Of a stretch of 35,746 nt of DNA, positions 23,584 through 31,588 are shown piece after piece. Source of the DNA: DAOPXV01 sp035352535 (GTDB lineage Bacteria; Muiribacteriota; UBA9980); NCBI GenBank assembly GCA_964545075.1, contig CAZJFS010000034.1, positions 1-35,746 on the forward strand. The letters are read 5' to 3'. Every line of letters starts with the position of its first letter. Within the stretch, counting starts at the first letter, position 1. The translations under genes were made by a program, and so were the position numbers. The notes beneath the pieces are model-generated. The model was given only the letters and a program-made list of their open reading frames with translations. It did not search any database and was not told the origin of the DNA.

Positions 23584-25944
23584 ATGGAAAGCTCTGAAAA
23601 TAATAGGAAAAAGAGTAAATTTATCAAAGGCCTGGCCAAGTTTCTGGTCAGCTACAGCAAGCCGCTTTTCTTTGTGGTTTTATTTTTCGCGCTGCTGGGA
23701 AGTTACTTCATAAAAAACATACTTATCGATAACAGCATTGAGCTGTGGTTTCTTGAAAACGATCTTACGCTTGTCGCGTACAACGAATTTAAAACAGTGT
23801 ATGGAAACGACGAGGTCATTATTTCAATGATAGACGCGGGCGAAGGCGGGATATTCACGCCCGAGTTCTTGAATAAACTAAAGAAGGCTTCTCTTGATAT
23901 TGAAAAAAACACTGATATAAGAAGAGTGTTAAGTATCGGAAAAGCTCCTTATATCGGGCTTAGAGGCGCACAGGACCTCATCGTAGAGGACCTGTGCGAG
24001 GGCACGATCGAGACTCGGCTTCAGGCCGATGAGATAAAGAAAAAATTCTTCGAGAATAAATTATGGCCGAAACTTCTGGCCGATAAGGATATGAAAAAAG
24101 CCATAATGATAGTAGAACCGTTGGCGTCTAAGGAAATGGACGTTAAACGGCCCCAGATGATCGGCTACGTGCGCGATAAAATGAATGAGTACGGCTTCAA
24201 CTATAAGTTAGCCGGCATGGGTGTTATGTATGACGAGCTTAACAGGCTCAGTCTCAGGGATAGCGCCGTGTTTACGACGATATCATATGCGCTGTTGCTG
24301 CTGGTCGTTTATTTGCTTTACAGGTCGAAGCATCTGGTCGGCATTATTTTCGTCATAATGGTCGTGTCTGGCCTTGCCTTCATAGATGTTTATGGCTTGT
24401 TCCGCCAGAATTTCAACATGGTGACCATCGTTCTTCCGACGCTTATAATGATATTATGCATAGCCGACGTGAACCATATCTTTAACCGCTACTGCCTCAG
24501 CATTCCGGCTATCATGAAAAATAAGGAAGAAGGTCTGGCAGAGATTTTCGAGGATATTCTCGCTCCGAGCCTATTCACTTCGGTGACCGAATGCATAGGC
24601 TTTTTGTCGATAGTTTTTACTCCTATCGCCGTTCTTAGGACTTTCGGACTTTTTGCTGCGTATTCAGCGATGGCAGAATACATTATAGTATGGACCATGG
24701 TCCCTTACATGCTCAGCGTTATAAAGCCGAGCCAGACCATCAAGCTCGAGCGCCCTTTTGAAAAAATGAATAAAAAGATACTCGATTTTGTTTTTCCTCA
24801 CAAAGGGCTCGTGGTTTCGGGGTTTGTCGTATTGATAGTCATAAGCTGCTACGGCGTGACTATATTAGACGTCGATACCTATTCGATGGGATTTTTAAAG
24901 CCTGATAATTTTGTCCGTAAAGACAGCGATTCGATCGAAAGCGTATATGGAAATTATCTGCCGCTTGAAGTGCGTCTGCTGACCGGGAAGCCGGATGGAA
25001 TTAAAGAGCCTGAATTTTTAAAACGCGTCGTGAAGGCGCAGGATGAAATAGAAAAAAATACCGAGGCTTCTAAATGCGCGTCCGTGACCGACGTGATCAT
25101 GAGGCTTAATCAGGTGTGGACGGACGGAAAACCTGAATCATACGCGGTCCCTAAAGATTCAACGCAGGTCAGCCAGCTTTTGATGCTTTATGAAAGCGAT
25201 CCCGACGGAGAAAAAGACCTTAAATATATGGTTAATAAAAATTGCAGTGAAATCCGCCTTACTATACGGATTCCAATGGTTAGCGCTGCCAATATGAAAA
25301 AGGTTGAGGAGAAGGTTTCGGCTATACTGGCGAAGAAATTCGAGGGCACTGAGGTTAAGGTGACGTTTGGAGGCTATGTTCCTCTTTATGTAAGGCTTCT
25401 GGATTATATCACGTGGAGTCAGATATCAAGTTTCGCCTCGGCGTTGATATGGATATTTGTAGTAATAGGAATATTGTTCCTTCGTTTCAGCGCGCTCGTC
25501 TGGGGTATAGCGCCTAACGTCGTTCCGGTAATAATGACGCTTGGATTTATGGGTATATTTGGTATAAGGCTTGATATAGCTACCGTTACAATCGCCTCGA
25601 TCACCCTTGGTATCGCCTGCGACGACACGATACACGAGCTTTTTCATTATTACATATATCTTGGCAGGGGAATGAGCTCGACGGACGCCATCAGGGAATG
25701 CCTCGAGGATGAAGGGCCCGCGGTCATCGCGACGTCCATCGTATTGTGCATCGGATTTTCGGTCCTGGGCCTGGCCAGCATAAAATCAGTCGTTTATTTC
25801 GGGCTTTTGATATCGTTGACGATGCTTTTCGCGTTTCTCGGCGAGTTGTTCATGCTTCCGGCTCTGATAAGTTACTTTACTGAGCTACCCCTGATAAAAA
25901 AGATCGTCGGAATAAAAAATCCATTGCTAAAAAAAGATAAATAA
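23584..25944 (+). CDS. RND-superfamily exporter, MMPL type
   Basis: The 786-residue transporter has about 12 membrane helices in the RND pattern: one helix (26-45), a soluble loop (50-225), five helices (230-380), one helix (405-428), a second loop (430-610) and five more (612-760). Asp in helices 4 and 10 (D295 in CIADVNHIF; D680/D681 in GIACDDTIHEL) fit the proton relay. It matches the COG1033 / MMPL family, which exports lipids such as hopanoids and mycobacterial lipids, and is shorter than HAE-type drug pumps. It likely exports the product of this block. The LolA-like protein at 9678-10466 could be its periplasmic partner. GAGGAG precedes the ATG. Confidence 0.9.
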   Translation: MESSENNRKKSKFIKGLAKFLVSYSKPLFFVVLFFALLGSYFIKNILIDNSIELWFLENDLTLVAYNEFKTVYGNDEVIISMIDAGEGGIFTPEFLNKLKKASLDIEKNTDIRRVLSIGKAPYIGLRGAQDLIVEDLCEGTIETRLQADEIKKKFFENKLWPKLLADKDMKKAIMIVEPLASKEMDVKRPQMIGYVRDKMNEYGFNYKLAGMGVMYDELNRLSLRDSAVFTTISYALLLLVVYLLYRSKHLVGIIFVIMVVSGLAFIDVYGLFRQNFNMVTIVLPTLIMILCIADVNHIFNRYCLSIPAIMKNKEEGLAEIFEDILAPSLFTSVTECIGFLSIVFTPIAVLRTFGLFAAYSAMAEYIIVWTMVPYMLSVIKPSQTIKLERPFEKMNKKILDFVFPHKGLVVSGFVVLIVISCYGVTILDVDTYSMGFLKPDNFVRKDSDSIESVYGNYLPLEVRLLTGKPDGIKEPEFLKRVVKAQDEIEKNTEASKCASVTDVIMRLNQVWTDGKPESYAVPKDSTQVSQLLMLYESDPDGEKDLKYMVNKNCSEIRLTIRIPMVSAANMKKVEEKVSAILAKKFEGTEVKVTFGGYVPLYVRLLDYITWSQISSFASALIWIFVVIGILFLRFSALVWGIAPNVVPVIMTLGFMGIFGIRLDIATVTIASITLGIACDDTIHELFHYYIYLGRGMSSTDAIRECLEDEGPAVIATSIVLCIGFSVLGLASIKSVVYFGLLISLTMLFAFLGELFMLPALISYFTELPLIKKIVGIKNPLLKKDK

Positions 25945-25965
25945 AATAATTTTAAAGGAGATCTT

Positions 25966-27075
25966 ATGTTTAAAAACGCCATCGTTTACAGCAATGTCTG
26001 GGAAGATCCCGAATTGAACCGCAGGGCGCTTCAGGTGACTCCCGATGACGTAGTATTGTCGATAACTTCGGGCGGTTGCAACTCGCTCAATCTCCTCGTT
26101 GAAAATCCGAAGAAAGTGGTTTCGATAGACGGAAATCCCACTCAGAATTATCTGCTCGAACTCAAGATAGCGGCGATAAGAACCCTTGAATATGAGGAGT
26201 TTTTGGAAATTCTCGGCGTGGAGATATATGGCAAAAAATCAGAAATTCACTCCGGGCGCCGTATAGCGCTGTATGAAAAGATAAAAAGCCAGCTGACCCC
26301 CGACGCCGGAAGCTTCTGGGATGAGAACCGGGATATTATCAAATCCGGGATCATAATGTGCGGAAAGGTTGAGAAATTCTTTAAATTTTACAGAAAAGCC
26401 CTGATGCTGATGTATGGGAAAAAATATTCGCAGATCGAAAAGATATTTTTCTGCCCGGATCTGGGTATACAGAAGAAAATGTATGACAGCATAGAGTTCG
26501 GCCGCTGGCACTTTCTCAACTGGCTGTTTTTGAACAGAAAGATATTAAGCCTTGTAAAGGGCTCCCACTCGTTCAGATTCGTCGATGAAAAGGAATTCGA
26601 TAAGAACCTCAACCGCAAGGTCGATCGCGCTATGAGAACGATCGATAACCGTACGAATTATTTCTTCTCGCTCATTCTCATGGGGAAATTCATATCGGAA
26701 AACGCACTTCCGCCTTACCTTTTAAGGAAAAACTTTGACGGGCTTAAAAAGAATATAGATAAAATCGAAGTTTTTCAAGGCATATCCACCGACGTTCTTA
26801 AAAAATTCGGAGAGCAATATTTTACGAAGCTGAATCTTTCGAACATATTCGAATGGATGGAGAACGATCTTTTTAACAACGTTATGCGCGAGTTCATAAG
26901 CATGTCAAGGAACGGAACGCGCCTTTGCTACCGCTATACGCTCGCGCAGCCGAGAAAACTTGACGAGGCGAATTTGAAGCTGTTGAAATCCGAGCCGGAG
27001 CTCGCCGCCGAACTTCACGCTATCGACCGTTCGTTCATGTATGAGAGCTTCCACGTTTACAGGCTCGAAAAATAA
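25966..27075 (+). CDS. BtaA-like 3-amino-3-carboxypropyl transferase (DUF3419)
   Basis: This 369-residue member of DUF3419 opens with the typical YSNVWEDPELNRRAL (8-22), followed by the SAM-binding loop SITSGGCNSLNLL (32-44) and SIDGNPTQ (53-60). BtaA moves the 3-amino-3-carboxypropyl group of SAM to diacylglycerol, the first step of betaine-lipid (DGTS) synthesis. The second enzyme, the N-methyltransferase BtaB, is not adjacent, so the product may stay unmethylated or the acceptor may differ. The gene follows the exporter by 21 bp with AAAGGAG before the ATG, and a terminator follows it. It thus ends the ten-gene block. The family call is firm, the acceptor is not. Confidence 0.88.
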   Translation: MFKNAIVYSNVWEDPELNRRALQVTPDDVVLSITSGGCNSLNLLVENPKKVVSIDGNPTQNYLLELKIAAIRTLEYEEFLEILGVEIYGKKSEIHSGRRIALYEKIKSQLTPDAGSFWDENRDIIKSGIIMCGKVEKFFKFYRKALMLMYGKKYSQIEKIFFCPDLGIQKKMYDSIEFGRWHFLNWLFLNRKILSLVKGSHSFRFVDEKEFDKNLNRKVDRAMRTIDNRTNYFFSLILMGKFISENALPPYLLRKNFDGLKKNIDKIEVFQGISTDVLKKFGEQYFTKLNLSNIFEWMENDLFNNVMREFISMSRNGTRLCYRYTLAQPRKLDEANLKLLKSEPELAAELHAIDRSFMYESFHVYRLEK

Positions 27076-27140
27076 ATTTTAAATTTGCCCGTTATTGAAG
27101 CGTAAAAGCGTAACCGGCAAATAAAGCAAGCATGGATAAT

Positions 27141-27185
27141 AAAAAGGGGCGCCCGAGAGATATTCTTTCCAGGCGGCCCCTTTTT
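27141..27185. terminator. Bidirectional terminator closing the lipid-type block
   Basis: AAAAAGGGGC-GCC (27141-27153) pairs with GGC-G-GCCCCTTTTT (27172-27185), with one bulge. A T-run follows on the plus strand (to 27186), and T5 follows on the minus strand. It serves both the BtaA-like gene (stop 27075) and the convergent HEAT gene (stop 27229). Confidence 0.88.
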
Positions 27186-27228
27186 TACTTTTTTGTGATA
27201 TTTAAATTTATACGCTTTTGCGGGAATT

Positions 27229-28689
27229 TTACTTCATGGCGTCCGTAACGACTTCGCGGACGCGCTGGGAACGGTCGCCCTGGGCGATCTCGAGGGCGAA
27301 TGTGATCTGTTCTTTCTGGTCTGCGTTAACGCCTTTTTTGAGGTAAGCGACGAGCATTTTTACGGCGCGGACCCTTTCAACTTCTTTTTTGGAGCCTATT
27401 TCGATCAAGAGTGTCGGGATCGGCGTGAGATTATCCACGTCGATTATCAGGTCTTTTTCATCGATAACTTCCTGCGGCTGGCCTTTTTTGCTTGCCGCAA
27501 TCCTTCCGCCCTGAGTTATTTTCTGCATTTTTTCTTTTTCTGCGCGTTCGCGCTCTTTTTCGGCTTCGGGGTCGATGGAAATTTCGGTTCCGGCGTCGGT
27601 GATCTCATCGTCCGCAATCTGATGCGCTTTTTCATATTTATCGATAAGCTGTCTTATAAAATTAGCCTTTTGAGATGGAAGAGAATCGATGATCTCCTTG
27701 AGCTTATAATAATTGGATTCATTGGTCTTTTTTTGTATGGACTGAACGCCGAGTTTAAAAATTTCAGGATCTTCCTCGTTATAGAATATAGACATTGCAA
27801 GTTCCATGGATTTATCGTCGGGGATCTTCGAGATCGTGCGAGCCGCTATGAGTCTGTATTCGCGTTCATCCGCGTTCAGCATTTTTTCGATTATCTGTTT
27901 GGATTTTTCATGATCGTTCGCCCAGAGCGCGGCTATGGCGGAAGATTGAACTTCCGCGTCGGTATGCCTTATGAATTGAGGTATTATATTTATGAGGTTT
28001 TTGTCGTTTACATAATAAAGGGCGTCAAGCGCGGCTGAAATATGCTTTGGATTTGGTGATTTGAGATATCTCGCTATTTGCGGAAGGAAAGATGCGCCGC
28101 CGTTCTTTCCGACGATTCTCAAATACCAGCAGGCTACTTCGATGTTCTTTTCAGCGCCCGCCATTTCGGCGATCTTGGCTACGACGACGTTATCGAGAAG
28201 ATCGTAATCGCCTTCGTCAAAAACTCTTATAAGTTCGGCAATTTTTTTATCTTCGGGAAGTTTTGAAAGTTTGGTAAGAAGTTCGGAATCGGAAACGTCC
28301 ATCTTGGAGCCAATTGGCGTTGTTACATGTGGGGTGGAAACGCCTATGCCGTCTAATTTTATTGGCTGAGCTATGTCGTCTTCCTGATGCGCCGGCGGAT
28401 GGACTGGTTTTGAAATTGGGATTTCAGGCTTCTTAAGTTCTTCGACGGAAGGCATATGAGTTGGCTGGGGCGGAGCGGGAGCTATTCCGCCGGTTGATCG
28501 GCTTTTGATAGCGTCAATGGCTTTTTTGACGAAATATCTGACTGTCTGGTTCGGAGACGTAAACTGCTTTTCGAGGTGGGGTAAATGGCTTGCGTCGCCA
28601 GTTTGCGCAAGAGTTCTTGCGGCCTTGATCTTGTTGTCGTCAATGTCTGACTCCAGGTCGAATATCAATTCTTGAAAATCCGTACTCAT
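27229..28689 (-). CDS. HEAT-repeat protein
   Basis: From the ATG at 28689 the product has 486 residues. It has N-terminal HEAT repeats (DNKIKAARTLAQTGDASHLP), a Pro-rich linker (about 70-120), a middle run of helical repeats (about 150-350: YWYLRIVGKNGG, IIPQFIRHTDAEVQSSAIAA), a Lys/Glu-rich segment (375-410) and a last repeat region. Such proteins are scaffolds with no enzymatic motif. I choose 28689 because GGGAAG (28699-28704) lies upstream. The longer frame would need a TTG at 28710 that lies before that site. It is the last gene of a unit with the patatin and lipoprotein genes, with 34 bp between this ATG and the patatin stop. Confidence 0.8.
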   Translation of the reverse strand: MSTDFQELIFDLESDIDDNKIKAARTLAQTGDASHLPHLEKQFTSPNQTVRYFVKKAIDAIKSRSTGGIAPAPPQPTHMPSVEELKKPEIPISKPVHPPAHQEDDIAQPIKLDGIGVSTPHVTTPIGSKMDVSDSELLTKLSKLPEDKKIAELIRVFDEGDYDLLDNVVVAKIAEMAGAEKNIEVACWYLRIVGKNGGASFLPQIARYLKSPNPKHISAALDALYYVNDKNLINIIPQFIRHTDAEVQSSAIAALWANDHEKSKQIIEKMLNADEREYRLIAARTISKIPDDKSMELAMSIFYNEEDPEIFKLGVQSIQKKTNESNYYKLKEIIDSLPSQKANFIRQLIDKYEKAHQIADDEITDAGTEISIDPEAEKERERAEKEKMQKITQGGRIAASKKGQPQEVIDEKDLIIDVDNLTPIPTLLIEIGSKKEVERVRAVKMLVAYLKKGVNADQKEQITFALEIAQGDRSQRVREVVTDAMK

Positions 28690-28723
28690 AATTTTCAACT
28701 TCCCATTCAAAAGTATTTAATTA

Positions 28724-29608
28724 TTAATAATTTTCACCAAAATGTGATTTTGTCTCTTGTTTGAAATGCCGCCCGGCATAATGTTTCAATATTTCGGGCA
28801 CTGCATTTTTTGCCGCCGTTCTGCCTATGTTGATTATGTCTTCGATCTTTTCGAACTGCCAGTAACCTATATCGCCGAAATCAGGTTCGATCAAAAGATC
28901 TTCCCGGCCTTTTTGAAGTTTTAAAAGTTCCCTGCCGAGAGTCACTATCGTTTGACCGGCGTATCTGAAAATATCGCCGAAGCCTTTTCGTAAATTGCCA
29001 AATCCGAGGTTTACGCCAACTACCATATCGTTTTTCCGGCCTCTTAATATAGAGGACGGAACGGGAAGCAGGACTCCGCCGTCTACGCAAAGCGTTCCGC
29101 CTATATCGCGCGGAGGAAATAGCATGGGAACCGCGCAGCTGGCCGCTAAAATATCGACTATGCCGCCGGTTGAAAAAATAATGGGGCGGCCATTGATAAT
29201 ATCGGCACAAACTACGAAGACCTTAGTTTTCAATTGCTCAAGCCTTGTTATGCCTATCCTTTTGATAAAAAGATCCGATAAAAATTTTTTGAAGCCGTCT
29301 CCTTTACAGAAACTTAAAAACGGAAAGCGGTAATCGAATACCACTGATCTTTTAAACTCAAGCGCCGCCTCTTTCATTTCAGAAGGCCCAAGTCCCGCGC
29401 CATATATGCATGAAATAACGGCTCCGATCGAAGAACCGCTCATCTCGTGAATTTCGATGCCGGCGTTTAGAAGTTCCGTTATTATGCCTACATGCGCCGC
29501 GCCCCTGACGGCGCCCGAACCCAGGGCAAGGCCAATGCCGGATTGCTTCCGGGATCCGTCAATATTAAATTTTACGATGTTGTCTTTTTCTCTTTTTTTA
29601 ATCGTCAT
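28724..29608 (-). CDS. Patatin-like phospholipase
   Basis: This 294-residue enzyme has the patatin (RssA/YchK-like) active site: oxyanion hole GSGAVRG (30-36), nucleophile S60 in GSSIG (58-62) and catalytic D176 in VDGG. It hydrolyses acyl esters of phospholipids or related lipids. There is no signal peptide, so it acts in the cytoplasm or on the inner face. No ribosome site is visible before the ATG. The start lies 8 bp after the stop of the lipoprotein gene, so translation is probably coupled. The operon partners (lipoprotein, HEAT protein) do not define its substrate. Confidence 0.9.
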   Translation of the reverse strand: MTIKKREKDNIVKFNIDGSRKQSGIGLALGSGAVRGAAHVGIITELLNAGIEIHEMSGSSIGAVISCIYGAGLGPSEMKEAALEFKRSVVFDYRFPFLSFCKGDGFKKFLSDLFIKRIGITRLEQLKTKVFVVCADIINGRPIIFSTGGIVDILAASCAVPMLFPPRDIGGTLCVDGGVLLPVPSSILRGRKNDMVVGVNLGFGNLRKGFGDIFRYAGQTIVTLGRELLKLQKGREDLLIEPDFGDIGYWQFEKIEDIINIGRTAAKNAVPEILKHYAGRHFKQETKSHFGENY

Positions 29609-29616
29609 AGCAGGTT

Positions 29617-30600
29617 CTAATAGGTTATTTGCGTGGGCATATAACCGTAAAGATTGGTTTTAAATATGTTAAATATGCTGTTACTTGTTATTTTCTGGAA
29701 ATATAAAAGCGTTTTTCCGTCGATTGAAGCGGCCGGCTGGGTATAATAATTATAGTTTGAAAAATCTTTTATTACGCGTCCTTCGCGGAATGTATAAGTT
29801 TTATCCGATGAAGAGGTCAGATAGGCCAGTTCGATCCTTACGGAAGTTCCGACCGTGCCGTGGACGTATAAAAGCTCTTCGTCGGTAGTGAATTCTTTAG
29901 CCCCGGAAGCGAGAAATTCAGGGTATAAAGAGTCAAAGCTCGATTCGACCAGAAATTCTTTTTCGATCTTATTTACGCCGGTGGCGTCAATGTAGCAAAG
30001 TCCCCAGTGCTGATCTATTTTTTTCTGGAACATTATGGTCGAATTATCTGCCGATACGGTTGGATTTCGTTTAAGCGAGTCGCTTGTGGTAAGCGTTGTA
30101 AAATTTCCGCCGTTAATGTCGCAAGTGCATATCTGAGAGTATTCGGTGCTGCCGCTGTTATCGACTGCCGCAAAAACTATGAACTGACCGTTTTTTGAAA
30201 AAGTTGCGTCCATGGGATTGAAGTTTTTGGCGCTCAATAGTTCCACGGGAGTCGTATTCGAGGAGCTTATTTTATAGAGCTTCATTGTACCCGTGCTTTT
30301 TTTTGAGGAATAGATCAGGTACTGATCATAAGCCGCGCCGCGCACGCATATGTTTTCGCTCGAATCGTTAGTAATCGCGGTTTCTTCGGTTTTGTCAAAT
30401 TGCCTGTAATAAATATTCGCTTCCGATTCTCCGAAAGAGCGCGAATAAAACATTCCGGCGCCATCGTATGAAACGGCCGCTGAAATGTAATTGGTGCCTT
30501 TGGCTGAAGTCGAAGCGGACTCGGTTTTCAGTTCATTGAGGCAGCCTGCCGATAATAGCGTGATAAAAAACAATATTAAAATTAAAACGTTCTTTTTCAT
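29617..30600 (-). CDS. Lipoprotein with TolB-like beta-propeller repeats
   Basis: This 327-residue protein starts with a lipoprotein signal, LLSAGC (lipid-modified C20). The mature part shows repeats of the PD40/TolB type: NYISAAVSYDGAGMFYSRS, NPMDATFSKNGQFIVFAA, NPTVSADNSTIMFQKK, QPAASIDGKTLLYFQK, spaced roughly 40-80 residues. That predicts a beta-propeller held at a membrane, probably outer. No enzymatic residues are evident. GAAGGAAA lies 5 nt before the ATG. It is the first gene of the unit that continues into the patatin and HEAT genes. The upstream gap (30601-30690) is very A/T-rich with no firm promoter. Confidence 0.8.
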   Translation of the reverse strand: MKKNVLILILFFITLLSAGCLNELKTESASTSAKGTNYISAAVSYDGAGMFYSRSFGESEANIYYRQFDKTEETAITNDSSENICVRGAAYDQYLIYSSKKSTGTMKLYKISSSNTTPVELLSAKNFNPMDATFSKNGQFIVFAAVDNSGSTEYSQICTCDINGGNFTTLTTSDSLKRNPTVSADNSTIMFQKKIDQHWGLCYIDATGVNKIEKEFLVESSFDSLYPEFLASGAKEFTTDEELLYVHGTVGTSVRIELAYLTSSSDKTYTFREGRVIKDFSNYNYYTQPAASIDGKTLLYFQKITSNSIFNIFKTNLYGYMPTQITY

Positions 30601-30690
30601 TTCTTTCCTTCTATATTAATTATAACAAATTTTTTTGAATATTATATTAATTTATATTTACGATATTTGAAAATATTATCATAATCGGAC

Positions 30691-31158
30691 TTAAAAGTCA
30701 AAAATATATTCCTCGCGGTGACCGAATTTTACTGTATTATCCGTAAATATTATTTTTCCGGCTTTTAAAAGATACCAGCTCACTGAAATAACGTGTTTTA
30801 AAGCTTCAGAGTCAAAGACGGCTTTGACGTCGGGAAACTTCCAGAAATATACCAGGGCGGCGGCTGTAATTTTTACCGGGTCCGAAAGTTTTACGCATTT
30901 TCCGAATATCTGGGCGCCGCGTATCTGTGAATAGTTTTGATAATCAGCCGTTATTGAAGCGCAGATCATCGGATTTTCCAAAATATTTTTAGCGTGTTTC
31001 GTTTCTTCGAATGAGACGAACAGAAAACTGTTTAACATTCTCGCGAAAAAAACAGGAGTTGCCCGCGTTTCGAATTCCACGGGATCGACGGTGGAGAGCG
31101 TCATGACATTGAACGAATCGATAAAGTTGTGAACTTTTTTTGTCGAATATGAGCCCAT
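30691..31158 (-). CDS. Pyridoxamine 5'-phosphate oxidase-fold protein (YhbP-like)
   Basis: This 155-residue protein has the split-barrel flavin-binding fold: NVMTLSTVDPVEFETRATPVFFA at the start, then FVSFEETKHAKNILENPMICASI, and RGAQIFGKCVKL. Relatives such as YhbP bind FMN, F420 or haem, and their substrates are often unknown. It begins 3 bp after the stop of the ferredoxin gene, so the two form one transcript, which makes a flavin-ferredoxin redox pair reasonable. The region after its stop (30601-30690) has no clear terminator. Confidence 0.8.
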   Translation of the reverse strand: MGSYSTKKVHNFIDSFNVMTLSTVDPVEFETRATPVFFARMLNSFLFVSFEETKHAKNILENPMICASITADYQNYSQIRGAQIFGKCVKLSDPVKITAAALVYFWKFPDVKAVFDSEALKHVISVSWYLLKAGKIIFTDNTVKFGHREEYIFDF

Positions 31159-31161
31159 GGC

Positions 31162-31464
31162 TTATTTTTTAAAATCGTCGATATATTGTTTTATTATTTC
31201 AGGCACGTCTTCGGTTTTGACGTGGTTGAACCATATTTGCTCGGGATATATGACCATATTAGGGCCATCGGCGCACATAGAAAAGCATCGTGATTGCGTT
31301 ATTTTAACGGTATCTTTCAGGCCGCTGGCTTTAACGTATTCCTTGAGTTCGCGGTATATCGGTTCGCTTCCGCCATTTTTGCAGCATAGCGCGCCTTCGC
31401 CTTCGCGAAAGTTAGTGCATATTATTATGTGACGGGCGAATTTGACCTTGTTATTTATTTCCAT
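31162..31464 (-). CDS. Thioredoxin-fold [2Fe-2S] ferredoxin
   Basis: This 100-residue protein matches the thioredoxin-like [2Fe-2S] ferredoxin family (COG3411 type). The ligands fit C16, C27 or C28, C60 and C64, with the signature SRCFSMCADGPNM at 58-70. The cluster transfers electrons in the cytoplasm. The doublet CC at 27-28 leaves the second ligand ambiguous. GGGAG lies about 10 nt before the ATG. The upstream gap to the ThrRS terminator is strongly A/T-rich and probably carries the promoter, though no hexamer pair is convincing. It is followed immediately by the PNPOx-fold gene. Confidence 0.88.
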   Translation of the reverse strand: MEINNKVKFARHIIICTNFREGEGALCCKNGGSEPIYRELKEYVKASGLKDTVKITQSRCFSMCADGPNMVIYPEQIWFNHVKTEDVPEIIKQYIDDFKK

Positions 31465-31535
31465 TGTTGCTATTTCTCCCGGTATTTATATATTTATATA
31501 ATTATATAATTATGCGGCATGGCGTATTTATAAAA

Positions 31536-31571
31536 ACATTGACCCGGCCGCATTTAAAGCCGGGTCAATGT
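31536..31571 (-). terminator. Intrinsic terminator of the threonyl-tRNA synthetase gene
   Basis: ACATTGACCCGGC (31536-31548) and GCCGGGTCAATGT (31559-31571) form a perfect 13-bp stem with a 10-nt loop. On the minus strand TTTTA follows. It lies 18 bp after the stop at 31589. Confidence 0.9.
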
Positions 31572-31588
31572 TGGAAAGCTTCGCTATG

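Noticed and set aside
31480..31515. A/T-rich repeat (TATATA-type) as a functional repeat or origin.
   Set aside because: No DnaA-box cluster or ordered repeat units were seen. It is probably promoter DNA of the ferredoxin gene.
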